From Falsigemmobacter intermedius (GTDB lineage: Bacteria > Pseudomonadota > Alphaproteobacteria > Rhodobacterales > Rhodobacteraceae), in contig NZ_SBLC01000013.1 in the NCBI RefSeq assembly GCF_004054105.1, positions 1 through 64,000 on the forward strand: a stretch of DNA of 64,000 nucleotides, given 5' to 3'. The notes under the pieces are model-generated. The model saw only the letters and a program-made list of their open reading frames with translations, was not told where the DNA came from and ran no database searches. Shown piece after piece: positions 50,269-58,913 of the stretch; position 1 is the stretch's first letter, and each line of letters begins with the position of its first letter. A program made the translations under genes and the position numbers.

Positions 50269-51641
50269 TTCTCATCCCCCGTCATGGCCGCTTCGACTAG
50301 GCTCACACGCACCCGCGTGGGCACATGGCGCTCGATTTTCAGCACTTCGGTCAAGAGCCAGCGGTCCATCGGCGTGTCTGAGATCAGCTCCGCCGGGTCC
50401 GTGGGCAGATCAATGCGGACGCGGTCACCCCGCGCGGGCAAAGCGCCCAGCTCATCAATCATCAGACCGGCGATGGTCTCAGCCTCGGTCTCGGGCAGGT
50501 CATAGACGATCAGGCGGTGCACCTCATCGAGGTGAACATCCCCGTCCATCACCCAGCTGTCCGGCCCCTCTGTAACGATGGCATCGGGAACGCTGGCGTC
50601 ATGCTCATCGGTGATCTCCCCCACGATCTCCATGGCGAGGTCTTCGAGGGTCAGAACCCCGGCAAAGCCGCCATATTCATCGATCACGCAGGCCAGGTGG
50701 TTGCGCGAGCCGGTCAGATGCTCGAGCGCATCGGGCAGCGGCATCAGCGTCGGCAGAACGGTCGCCGGACGCATGACATCGGCGGCCGTGGCCTCGGTCT
50801 GCCCCTCTCCCATCCGCTCCAGCAGATCGGGGAGATGCACCACGCCCAGCGGGGAATCCGTCTCATCGAGCACCGGATAGCGGCTGTGCGCCCGCGACAT
50901 CAGCTCCAGCAGATCGCTGACGCTGGTGACCGGCCGCACCCAGCCCACCTGCGAGCGCGGGACCATGGCATGTTCGACATTCTGGTTCGGAAAATCGAGG
51001 ATCCGGTCCATCATCAGCGACTGCTCCAGCGGCAGATCACCGCTTTCGCGCGAATCCGCGATGATGCGCGGCAGATCCTCGGCGGAGGCGCTGACATCAA
51101 GGTCGTGGACCGGCTCAATGCGCAGCATACGCAGCACCACATTGGCGGATTTATCGAAGAAGCCAATAAGCGGGCCGAAGAGCTTCAGATAGATCAGGGT
51201 CGAGCGCGAAAGCCCGCGGGCCAGCGGGTCGGGATTGGCGATGGCAAGGTTTTTGGGGTAAAGCTCGCCAAAGATCATCATCACCACCGTGGCGACGATC
51301 AGCGAGAACAGCGTGCCGATGGTGACGCCGATTTCCGGCGGGATGCCCAGGCCGCTCAGCAGCACGCCCAGAGGCTCGCCCAGCAGCGGTTCTGAGAGAA
51401 AGCCCACCAGAAGCCCGGTGATGGTGATCCCGAGCTGTGCGCCGGAGAGCATGAAGCTCGTGCGTTTCGTCACAGTGAGCGCGCGCTGAGCCGAGGGATC
51501 CCCCTCCTGCGCCCGGACCGCCAGACGCGTGCGATCCACCGACATATAAGCGAATTCCTGGGCGACGAAGTAAGCCGTGGCCGCGATATTCGCACCGATG
51601 ACCAGAATACCGATCAGCAACAATAAAGACGCTTCAATCAC
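50265..51641 (-). CDS. CNNM/CorC-type hemolysin-family protein, full length
   Basis: A 458-residue membrane protein. It has a DUF21/CNNM domain with hydrophobic segments over residues 1-150 and the motif ITGLLVGFLSEPLLGE. Two CBS repeats follow (PRSQVGWVRPVTSVSDLLELMSRAHSRYPV and ATVLPTLMPLPDALEHLTGSRNHLACVIDEYGGFAGVLTLEDL), then a CorC_HlyC domain from about residue 365. It is the upstream gene of a coupled pair with the shorter paralog at 49225; together they may form a heteromer in divalent-cation efflux. Confidence 0.9.
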   Translation of the reverse strand: MIEASLLLLIGILVIGANIAATAYFVAQEFAYMSVDRTRLAVRAQEGDPSAQRALTVTKRTSFMLSGAQLGITITGLLVGFLSEPLLGEPLGVLLSGLGIPPEIGVTIGTLFSLIVATVVMMIFGELYPKNLAIANPDPLARGLSRSTLIYLKLFGPLIGFFDKSANVVLRMLRIEPVHDLDVSASAEDLPRIIADSRESGDLPLEQSLMMDRILDFPNQNVEHAMVPRSQVGWVRPVTSVSDLLELMSRAHSRYPVLDETDSPLGVVHLPDLLERMGEGQTEATAADVMRPATVLPTLMPLPDALEHLTGSRNHLACVIDEYGGFAGVLTLEDLAMEIVGEITDEHDASVPDAIVTEGPDSWVMDGDVHLDEVHRLIVYDLPETEAETIAGLMIDELGALPARGDRVRIDLPTDPAELISDTPMDRWLLTEVLKIERHVPTRVRVSLVEAAMTGDEK

Positions 51642-51929
51642 AGCAGCACCCGCGGCGGTGACTGAAGCCTGCGAGAAAGAGGACAGGGGTCTGGGGGCAC
51701 GTTGGGTCGGATCCTTCTGTGGTGTCTGCCCGGAGCAGGCGGCCCCGGGGCGGTGTCTCCGCCCCGAAGCAGTTTAAAAGACCGGCGGCCGGTCAGACCT
51801 GCGGCGCAGTGATCCGCAGGGAAAGGCAGAAAGTGACAATCCGGTTCCCGCGCCGGGGCGTGACGGGGCAGGGGCCGGGCAGAGGGGTCCGCCCGCCGTC
51901 CCGCCGCCGCTGCCCGCCGCGCTCAGGGA

Positions 51930-52496
51930 TTATTCCCACTCATCCTCGCCTTCGTAACCGGCATCCTCTTCGAAGTCCTGAACCGGTTCCGCCGGTGCGT
52001 CAACCGGCGCGGGGGCTGCTTCTGCTGCTCCGCCGCCAAACATCGAGCCGATGGCATTGCCCAGAAGCACGCCGCCGGCCACGCCCATCGCGGTCTGCGC
52101 AGCCCCCGCCAGGAAGCCGCCGCCCTGAGGCGGCTGCGACATCATGGGTTGCGGCGCGGCCATGGGGCGCGGGGGCCGGCTTCGGGGCGCAGGCTGCGCG
52201 CCGCCGCCAAAAAGACGCCCGAAAAGACCGCCTGCGGGTTGCGTGCCAGGCGCTGCGGCCTGATGCCGGGCGGCCTCGAGTTCCGCCTCAAGCTGCTCAA
52301 GCCGCGCCTGCGCATTTTGCAGCGCATAGTCCTGCATCACGATGGTCTGGGCCATGTAATAGGGCGTGCCCGGCTGGCGGGCGATCTGGCCCGCGATGAA
52401 GCTTTCAGCCTCAGCGTCGCGCTGTGCGTGGGTCTGCGCGGTCTGGTTCAGCCTGTCAAAGAGGCCCTCGATGGCACGACGGTCGTTTTGATCCAT
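51930..52496 (-). CDS. DUF2076 family protein
   Basis: A 188-residue protein with the DUF2076 N-terminus MDQNDRRAIEGLFDRLNQ and a long helix to residue 75. A Pro/Gly/Ala-rich middle follows, then a small hydrophobic Gly-rich segment (GFLAGAAQTAMGVAGGVLLGNAIGSMFGG) and an acidic tail ending EDAGYEGEDEWE. The function is unknown; the Gly-rich segment may associate with membranes. It stands alone downstream of the anti-sigma gene on the same strand. The 288-base gap at 51642-51929 holds no feature I can name. Confidence 0.8.
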   Translation of the reverse strand: MDQNDRRAIEGLFDRLNQTAQTHAQRDAEAESFIAGQIARQPGTPYYMAQTIVMQDYALQNAQARLEQLEAELEAARHQAAAPGTQPAGGLFGRLFGGGAQPAPRSRPPRPMAAPQPMMSQPPQGGGFLAGAAQTAMGVAGGVLLGNAIGSMFGGGAAEAAPAPVDAPAEPVQDFEEDAGYEGEDEWE

Positions 52497-52559
52497 GGCG
52501 GTAGTTCCTTCAGTCAGTCTTGCAGCCGGGTCAGGGGCCCGGATTCCTTTGGGGAATGG

Positions 52560-53330
52560 TCAGTAGAGATTGGCGCTCAGTGCCTCAGCCTTGCGCGTGA
52601 GTTCCGCGGCGCTGCCCCGTGCGGCGATCAGCACATGAGCGGTCTCGCCGATCTGAAACCAGGCCACCGGCGCGCCGCCCGACATCAGGCTTTGCGGCGG
52701 CGTCAGCGCAAAATCACCCGGCCGCACCGCGAAGTGATGCAGCCGCCCGAGATCGGGGGTCTCAAAAAGGATCTCAATCCCCGGCCCCTGGGGCGAGGGA
52801 AAGACCTGAGCGTCGATCACCTGCCAGTCGCGGTCGAAGAGCGGTAGAATGATCCCGGTCGCCGCCCGCAGCTCCTCGGCGTCGATGAAGGGATCTTCGG
52901 GCATCGACTGCATGGGCAGACGCACCTCAATCGCCTCCCGCGCGGCGAAGGCGGCGGTCACATAATCCGGCGGGCGCACCGAGGCGGACAGCGGGCCGAC
53001 CGGAACCGGCAGCACGCCGCTGACAAACAGGCCAAGCAGTGCGCAGACCAGGACGGCGGGCGTGAGTTTCAGCCCCCGCCCCAGCCAGGCATCGCGCCGA
53101 AAGCCCCGTGCCAGCCGTTCAGAGGCCCGCTGCGCCCCCGCGCTGACCGGACCGCTGAGCGCCAGACGCAGCTCGCGCTGCAGCCGGATGTCCTGCATGA
53201 CCCGCGCGGCATCCTGCGGATGATCGCCGAGCCATGCCTCAACACGGGCGGCGTGCCATTCATCCAGCTGGCCGTCGACATAGGCCGTCAGGTCCAGCTC
53301 GGTCATGCCGGGTTCAGCTCTCATGGGCAT
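52560..53330 (-). CDS. Anti-sigma factor, membrane-anchored
   Basis: About 256 residues. The cytoplasmic N-terminal part (LTAYVDGQLDEWHAARVEAWLGDHPQDAARV) is the anti-sigma zinc-finger-like helical domain, though the Cys/His zinc set is not evident. One transmembrane helix is at about residues 92-112 (LTPAVLVCALLGLFVSGVLPV), and a periplasmic domain follows. The start is set at 53330, where GGAGG lies five bases upstream; it overlaps the sigma gene by 17 bases. It should hold the sigma factor inactive until an envelope signal arrives. Confidence 0.82.
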   Translation of the reverse strand: MPMRAEPGMTELDLTAYVDGQLDEWHAARVEAWLGDHPQDAARVMQDIRLQRELRLALSGPVSAGAQRASERLARGFRRDAWLGRGLKLTPAVLVCALLGLFVSGVLPVPVGPLSASVRPPDYVTAAFAAREAIEVRLPMQSMPEDPFIDAEELRAATGIILPLFDRDWQVIDAQVFPSPQGPGIEILFETPDLGRLHHFAVRPGDFALTPPQSLMSGGAPVAWFQIGETAHVLIAARGSAAELTRKAEALSANLY

Positions 53331-53844
53331 CACGACCTCCGATCAGCCGCAGGGAAGGGGCGGGCTGGCCCGCTTCAAAGGCCCGCAGCGCAGCCCTGGC
53401 CCGGGCCACGCGCGACATCAGGGTGCCAAGGGGAATATCCGCGACCCGCGCGGCCTCAGCATAGCTCAGGCCTTCAAGCGCGATCAGCGACAGGGCTTCG
53501 CGCTGCTCAACCGGCAGTTCCAGAAAGGCCCCGCGCAGCTGCCCGAGGCGCACCGTGGCCTCCTGCGGCGCATCAAAGCTCTGCTCTGAGAGCGAGGCGA
53601 TTTCCGCCTCACGGCTCCGGCGCGCCTTCACGCTGCGGCGACCATCGAGAAAGCAGTTCTTCAGAATGGAGAACAGCCAGCTTTTCAGCTGCGCACCGCC
53701 GCGCAGACTGCGCCGCCGTTCATGGCCACGCAGCAGCGCTTCCTGCACCAGATCCTCTGCCTCAGAAGGATCGCGCGTGAGCGCGAGGGCAAAGCGGTGC
53801 AGGGCGGGAAGTTCCCGTGCAAGAGAGTCGGATTCGTTACTCAT
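53314..53844 (-). CDS. ECF-type RNA polymerase sigma factor
   Basis: About 176 residues. Region 2 is LPALHRFALALTRDPSEAEDLVQEALLRGHERR, and region 4 is LPVEQREALSLIALEGLSYAEAARVADIPLGTLMSRVARARAAL. I start at 53844 (MSNESDSL); the longer ORF to 53931 adds a basic, unconserved leader. The overlap with the anti-sigma gene means that the two are made together. No classical Rhodobacter RpoE-type promoter was clear upstream. Confidence 0.88.
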   Translation of the reverse strand: MSNESDSLARELPALHRFALALTRDPSEAEDLVQEALLRGHERRRSLRGGAQLKSWLFSILKNCFLDGRRSVKARRSREAEIASLSEQSFDAPQEATVRLGQLRGAFLELPVEQREALSLIALEGLSYAEAARVADIPLGTLMSRVARARAALRAFEAGQPAPSLRLIGGRDAHES

Positions 53845-53995
53845 TACTCTACTGACGTTGCCGGTGAGAAATTTATCCCGCCGTCCGAAAATTTTTCTGC
53901 GCCGCCCGCTGAAGCCCGGGGGCGGCGTCACATCCTGCCACAGTCTGCGCCGGATCGGGACGGGAATGCGGACGCGGGCAGGGGGGGCGCAAATG

Positions 53996-54021
53996 AAAAG
54001 GGCCGCCCTGAGGCGGCCCTT
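53996..54021 (-). terminator. Terminator of the PQQ dehydrogenase gene
   Basis: On the minus strand AAGGGCCGCC pairs with GGCGGCCCTT over a TCAG loop and continues into TTCATTT. It lies 10 bases after the stop at 54031. Confidence 0.8.
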
Positions 54022-54030
54022 CCGGAAAGT

Positions 54031-56487
54031 TTACTGCGGCAGCGCGAAGGCCATCACATAATCGCCGCGCTCCTGCGAGGTGCGGGTGCCCCCGGCGGTG
54101 ACGACCACATATTCGCGGCCGGTTTTCGGCGAGACATAGACCGAAGGGGTCGCCTGGATGCCCACCGGCACTTCATGTTTCCAGACTTCCTGGCCGGTCT
54201 TCAGATCGAAGGCGCGGATATATTTATCCATGGTGCCGCCGTAGAAGACGAGGCCCGACTGGGTGGTCACTGCACCGCCGGTGCCCGGCATCCCGATCGG
54301 GATCGGCAGACGGGTCGGGATGTTCAGCGGGCCCATGTGCTCGACGGTGCCGAGCGGCATCTGCCATGCAACCTGCTGTGTTTTCAGGTCGATCGCGGTC
54401 ATGGTGCCGAAGGGCGGTTCCTGGCAGGGCACGCCGAGCGGCGACATCAGGTACCACTTCGCAGCGCCCCAGGGCGTGCCGAACTGCGACGACAGACCCG
54501 CGTGCGAGTCTTTCGCATCGGCTTTGTCTGCCTCTTCACGGCCGACCATTTTAATGACATGGGCGGCGCGGCTTTCGGTGAAGACCAGATAGCCGGTCTC
54601 TTCCTGGATCGAGGCCGAGCCCCAGTTCATGCCGCCGGCAAAGCCTGGCCACATGATCGCACCCTTTTCGCTCGGGGGGGTGAAGTCACCTTCATAGTCG
54701 TAGGACAGGAACTCGATGCGGCACATCAGGGCGTCAAAAGGCGTCGCCCCCCACATCTTCGCTTCCGTCAGACGCTCGGCGCCAATGGTCGGCATGCCGG
54801 TCGAATAGGGCTGGGTTGCTGCGGTCCAGTCGCCCTCAACAGCGCCCTGCGGCACGGCTTTTTCTTCCACGTCGAAGATCGGCCTGCCGGTTTCACGGTC
54901 CAGAACGAAGATCTGGCCGCGCTTGGTCAGCTGAACGAGCGCCTTCTGCACGCCGCCTTTGCCGTCGGGCAGATCGTAAAGCGCCGGTTGCGAGGGCAGG
55001 TCATAGTCCCAGATGTCATGGTTCATCGTGCGGAAGTGCCACTTGTATTCACCGGTGTGGTAATCAAGGGCAACGACCGAGGCGTTGAACTCATCGTCGA
55101 ACGGACGGCGGTGGCCGCCGAAGAAATCGGGCGTCGCATTGCCGAGCGGCAGATAGACATAGCCGAGATCCTGATCGACCGCGAGGCCGGCCCAGGCGTT
55201 CGGGGTGCCGCGGGTGTAGCTTTCCCCTTCCGGCGGGAAGCGTTTGGTTTCCGGACGGCCCAGATCCCAGGCCCAGATCAGCTCACCGGTTTCCGCGTCA
55301 AAGCCACGGATCACACCCGGGGGGACATTGGTGGTGACGTTGTCAACAACCCAGCCGCCCTGAATGATGATGCCATCGGCAATGGTGGGCGCCGAGGTCG
55401 GCATATAGAAGGCGGGTTTCACCTCGCCCATATGCTCTTTCAGGTCGATCTGACCATTGGTGCCGAACTGCGGGCAAAGCTCGCCGGTTTTGGCATCAAG
55501 CTGGATGATGCGCGCATCGATGGTCGGCAGAACCACGCGTTTGGCGCAAAGGCCCTCCGGCACGACCGGTGCGGGCGTTGCCGGGGCGCTGTCGTCCGAG
55601 ACCGTGAAGGTCGCGGTGGTGGTGAAGCCCGCCGCTTCGCGCTTGACGCGCTGCAGTTCCGGCGAAGGCTGACCGTTGGATTCATAATAGCCCACGCCGC
55701 GGCAGCGCTCCCAGAAGGGGGCTTTGGCTTCAGGGTCAAACTTCCACAGCTGCTCGCCGGTATCGGCGTCGAGCGCGAAGAGCTGGCTCTTGGTGTTGCA
55801 GGTATAGACGATGCCGTCGATGACGGTCGGCGTGTTCTGATCTTCGGCACCGGCCGCATGGCCGTGTACCGGCAGATGGCCGTGGCGGAAGGTCCAGGCC
55901 AGTTCCAGCTGCGCCACATTCTCCGGGGTGATCGAGGATTTCCCGGTGTAACGCGTGCCTTTCAGGCTGCCGCCGTAATGGGGCCAGTTGCCGTTCAGCT
56001 CGCCACCCTCAGCGATTTTCTCAGGGGTCACATCATTGGTGATGAAGGGCACCGGCTGGAAAACCCGTACACCCATGGCCAGGAGTGCCAGCGCCGAAAG
56101 GCCCGCGCCGGTCAGCGCGAGCGAAGTCGGCAGCGTGCGGCCGCGGGTCAGCGTGGGCGCGGCCAGGAAGACCAGCATCAGGATGACGCCCGGTGCGGCC
56201 AGACGCGAGACCAGCGGCCAGAAGTTCAGCCCGGCATCAAAAAGCGACCAGATGACTGTGGCCACGAAGGTTGCGACATAAAGCCAGAGGCCAAGCGCAT
56301 TGCGCCGCGCCAGAAGCCCTGCCGTTGCCACGAGCGCAAGACCCGTGAGCACAAAGTAAAAAGAGCCACCCAGCGACACGAGCCGGGCTCCGAAGACGGT
56401 GAGGAAGATCCCCCCCGCCGCGATGATGAGCGACAGCAGAAGCACCGCAATGGGGGCCCGGGCTGACGCCTTTATCTCTTGGGACAT
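54031..56487 (-). CDS. gcd: Membrane-bound PQQ-dependent glucose dehydrogenase
   Basis: An 818-residue quinoprotein. The first ~150 residues hold five hydrophobic segments, the mGDH membrane anchor. The rest is an eight-bladed PQQ propeller with MNHDIWDYDLPSQP, which contains the catalytic Asp (equivalent to Asp466 of E. coli mGDH), RGQIFVLDRETGRPI and the closing TQSGLVFYGGTMDKYIRAFD. It oxidises glucose to gluconolactone at the periplasmic face and passes electrons to ubiquinone. The start at 56487 gives MSQEIKAS; the longer ORF lacks support. Related quinate dehydrogenases share the layout, so the sugar is probable, not proven. Confidence 0.85.
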   Translation of the reverse strand: MSQEIKASARAPIAVLLLSLIIAAGGIFLTVFGARLVSLGGSFYFVLTGLALVATAGLLARRNALGLWLYVATFVATVIWSLFDAGLNFWPLVSRLAAPGVILMLVFLAAPTLTRGRTLPTSLALTGAGLSALALLAMGVRVFQPVPFITNDVTPEKIAEGGELNGNWPHYGGSLKGTRYTGKSSITPENVAQLELAWTFRHGHLPVHGHAAGAEDQNTPTVIDGIVYTCNTKSQLFALDADTGEQLWKFDPEAKAPFWERCRGVGYYESNGQPSPELQRVKREAAGFTTTATFTVSDDSAPATPAPVVPEGLCAKRVVLPTIDARIIQLDAKTGELCPQFGTNGQIDLKEHMGEVKPAFYMPTSAPTIADGIIIQGGWVVDNVTTNVPPGVIRGFDAETGELIWAWDLGRPETKRFPPEGESYTRGTPNAWAGLAVDQDLGYVYLPLGNATPDFFGGHRRPFDDEFNASVVALDYHTGEYKWHFRTMNHDIWDYDLPSQPALYDLPDGKGGVQKALVQLTKRGQIFVLDRETGRPIFDVEEKAVPQGAVEGDWTAATQPYSTGMPTIGAERLTEAKMWGATPFDALMCRIEFLSYDYEGDFTPPSEKGAIMWPGFAGGMNWGSASIQEETGYLVFTESRAAHVIKMVGREEADKADAKDSHAGLSSQFGTPWGAAKWYLMSPLGVPCQEPPFGTMTAIDLKTQQVAWQMPLGTVEHMGPLNIPTRLPIPIGMPGTGGAVTTQSGLVFYGGTMDKYIRAFDLKTGQEVWKHEVPVGIQATPSVYVSPKTGREYVVVTAGGTRTSQERGDYVMAFALPQ

Positions 56488-56825
56488 AGTTACGCCTGAA
56501 GTCTGGTATGCATTCGTATGCAGAAACTGCATCTGCGGTGGCCAATGGCGACTATGCGTCGCGGGGTCAACCATTCGTGAGGCGGGCGAGAGCGGTTGTG
56601 ATGGGGCGACAGCCGCTCGCTCGCTCGGCACCTTTCGGGCGGAAAATTCCCGGTTTCCGTACGTAGATGTCCAATTTTACTGCGCAGGGCTTGAATATTT
56701 CGCGCAGATGACCCACTGGCAGCGCGCCGGAGCCTGGGGCCGCAATCGGGGTGTGTGATGATTTTATGTGACGTTATGCCGCGGCGCCTGGCCGACGCCC
56801 CGAGGGCGGTGTCTGGAGGGCGGCC
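56488..56825. other. 338-base divergent intergenic region between gcd and the ABC permease
   Basis: No gene is evident. Near the gcd start, overlapping inverted repeats occur at 56509-56522 (TGCAT-TCGT-ATGCA) and 56519-56531 (TGCAG-AAA-CTGCA), which could bind a regulator of gcd. Further on, an AT-richer patch with TGTGATG and TGTGACG around 56754-56772 may belong to the permease promoter. GGAGG at about 56815 serves the permease start. Confidence 0.5.
56509..56531. promoter_or_regulatory. Overlapping inverted repeats upstream of gcd
   Basis: TGCAT-N4-ATGCA and TGCAG-AAA-CTGCA overlap by four bases and lie 22-44 bases upstream of the gcd start. The regulator is unknown. Confidence 0.35.
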
Positions 56826-57650
56826 ATGAGAGCGGCCCTTGCCACGCTTCGCGAAGACCTGAGCGCCGCAGGTCAGGCCTTGCGCCGCATCCGCGTCGAA
56901 AGCCGGATCATCGCGGCTCTGGTTCTGGCGCTGATCGGCAGCTGGATCTGGTTTGCAGCAGAGCTTCCGGCGGCCTTTCTGCCCTCGCCCGCCGAGACCG
57001 GCGATGCGCTTTATGACATGCTGGCGGACCGGCGCGGCGATTATCTGCGCGCCATCGGCGAGACGCTTTCGGTTTTTCTGACCGGGCTTCTGGCGGCGTC
57101 GCTGGCGGGGGGCGGCCTGACCTTTCTGATGGGGGCCTTTCCGCTGGCAGGACGGGTGCTCAGCCCCTGTTTTGACCTGCTGGCCTCGGTGCCGAATATC
57201 GCGCTGATGCCGCTGATCGTGGCCTTTCTCGGGCTCGGGCCGGAGGCGAAGATCTGTGTGGTCTTTCTCGCCGCGCTGATCCCCCTGGTGGTCAGCGGCG
57301 CGGCGGCGCTGCGCCAGATCAGCCCGCTTTATGCCGAAGCCGCGATGAACCTTGGCGCCTCCCGAACGACCGCCTGGGCGAAGGCGGTCTGGCCTCAGGC
57401 CCTGCCGCAGATGATCGCTGCCGTGCGGGTCGGGGCCTCTCAGGGGCTGACGGCCTGCGTTGTGGCGGAGATCTATACCGCCATGACCGGGCTGGGCGGG
57501 CTGGTGGCGGGCTATGGCAGCGCCTTTAATATGCCGCGCTATTTCGTGGTTGTTCTGACACTTGCGGTGATTGGTGCGACCCTCAGCACCGCTCTGCGCC
57601 GTCTCGAGGCGCGGCTGCGCCGCCGCCTTTTTGCGGAAAGGGCTCTGTGA
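56826..57650 (+). CDS. ABC transporter permease, SsuC/TauC/NrtB type
   Basis: A 274-residue inner-membrane permease with five to six hydrophobic segments. Typical motifs are PAAFLPSPAETGDALYDML (N-terminal part of the family), SLAGGGLTFLMGAFPLAGRVLSP and the EAA loop ISPLYAEAAMNLGASRTTAWAKAVWPQALPQM. The family imports sulfonates, taurine, nitrate, thiamine precursors or aromatic acids. GGAGG is six bases upstream. Its stop overlaps the binding-protein start (TGATG). No ATPase gene is nearby. Confidence 0.88.
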   Translation: MRAALATLREDLSAAGQALRRIRVESRIIAALVLALIGSWIWFAAELPAAFLPSPAETGDALYDMLADRRGDYLRAIGETLSVFLTGLLAASLAGGGLTFLMGAFPLAGRVLSPCFDLLASVPNIALMPLIVAFLGLGPEAKICVVFLAALIPLVVSGAAALRQISPLYAEAAMNLGASRTTAWAKAVWPQALPQMIAAVRVGASQGLTACVVAEIYTAMTGLGGLVAGYGSAFNMPRYFVVVLTLAVIGATLSTALRRLEARLRRRLFAERAL

Positions 57651-58669
57651 TGCGTCTTGTGAAAAATCTGGGCTTTGCGCTGGCAGCCTGTTTTCTGGCC
57701 GGGGCCTCACCGCTTGGCGCTCAGCCCTTCCGGATCATCGTGACCAGCACGGAGGTGCCCCTGGTGCCCAATTCGGTCCTCCATCTGGCAGAGCGTGAGG
57801 GCTATTTCGCCCGTGAAGGCGTTGAGGTGGAACTGATCGCGGTAGAGCAGACCCCCATGGCCGTCACCGCCCTGCGCACCGGTGCGGGCGAGATGGCCAA
57901 TATCGGGCTTGAGACCCTTCTGGGGCTTCATGCGGGGGGCGATCACAGCCTGAAAGCCGTGGGCTCCACCGATAAATCCATCCCCTATATCATTGCCGCC
58001 CGCAAAGGGCTGAGCCTTGCCGATCTCTCGCAGGGGGCGCGGTTCGGGGTGGGGCGGCCCAACAGCCTCGATCACACCATGTCGCTTCTTGTGCTGCGCG
58101 ATCATGGCGTGCAGACCTCTGCCGTGACCTGGGTGCCGCTGGGGCAGCCCCAGGTGCGGGCTCAGGCGCTTGTGCAGGGACGGGTTGATGCGAGCACCCT
58201 CTCCATCGGGATGTTTCTCTCTATCCCCGACCGCGACGATCTGCAGATCCTGATCGACGGGGCTGACTTTTATGAAGCCGCCCCGATCCTGACCAAGGTG
58301 AACGCCGTCCCGGCGTCTGTTCTTGCCTCCAGGGGGGCGGAGGTAGAGGCCGTTCTGACTGCGCTGACGCGCGCGGCCCGAGATTTCGCGGCAGATCCCG
58401 CGCTCTGGCCTGCGGCCATGGCCCGCGCACGTCCGGATATCGCGCCGCAGGATCTTAAGGTGCTGGCCGGTCACTACGCCGATGCCTGGACGGTGAACGG
58501 CGGGCTGCAGGCAGAGGAAGCCGAATATGCCCGGACCTGGCTTTACCAGACCGACCGTTTTCAGGGAGAGCCCCTCGTCGATCTGCGGCTTTGGGCGGAT
58601 TTCACGCCGGCAGATGCGATGTTGCATAAGCTAGGCCTGGCAGAGCGGGGCGATCCCGTTTCTCGGTAA
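57650..58669 (+). CDS. ABC transporter substrate-binding protein, NMT1/SsuA type
   Basis: A 339-residue periplasmic binding protein with a signal peptide (LAACFLAGASPLGAQP). The NMT1/THI5-like pattern is visible in REGYFAREGVEVELIAVEQTPMAVTALRTGAGEMANIGLETLL. The ATG at 57650 overlaps the permease stop. It should feed the permease at 56826; the ligand may be the substrate of the degradative genes downstream, controlled by GntR at 58914. This link is inferred. Confidence 0.85.
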   Translation: MRLVKNLGFALAACFLAGASPLGAQPFRIIVTSTEVPLVPNSVLHLAEREGYFAREGVEVELIAVEQTPMAVTALRTGAGEMANIGLETLLGLHAGGDHSLKAVGSTDKSIPYIIAARKGLSLADLSQGARFGVGRPNSLDHTMSLLVLRDHGVQTSAVTWVPLGQPQVRAQALVQGRVDASTLSIGMFLSIPDRDDLQILIDGADFYEAAPILTKVNAVPASVLASRGAEVEAVLTALTRAARDFAADPALWPAAMARARPDIAPQDLKVLAGHYADAWTVNGGLQAEEAEYARTWLYQTDRFQGEPLVDLRLWADFTPADAMLHKLGLAERGDPVSR

Positions 58670-58913
58670 CCAAAGGCCGACTGCGAGCCGGACGCGATGC
58701 TGCCGCGCCCTGTGAGGTCCAGGGCGCTTTCTGAGGCCGCATAAAGGCTGACCAGGGGCTGAGCGGCAAAATGATCCGGATTCCCGAACCACCGCCTCAG
58801 AGACTGAGGCACATCCGGTTCGGTTCCCCTCCCGCCAATCGACAAAAGCTTTCATATGGTTTAATAACTTAAGCTCATGTCAGGCTCCGGCCGTCCCTAA
58901 AAAGTGCAACGAT

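Noticed and set aside
53722-56466. A 914-codon open frame on the plus strand
   Set aside because: It lies opposite the sigma-factor and PQQ dehydrogenase genes, and its translation is His/Arg-rich with no family signal. Long antisense frames are expected in GC-rich DNA.
56754-56772. TGTGATG/TGTGACG as a CRP-type site upstream of the ABC permease
   Set aside because: The two parts are direct repeats; a CRP site needs TGTGA and TCACA as an inverted pair.
58868-58873. CTTAAG upstream of the GntR-type gene
   Set aside because: There is no partner half-site five bases away on either side, so it is a single chance copy.
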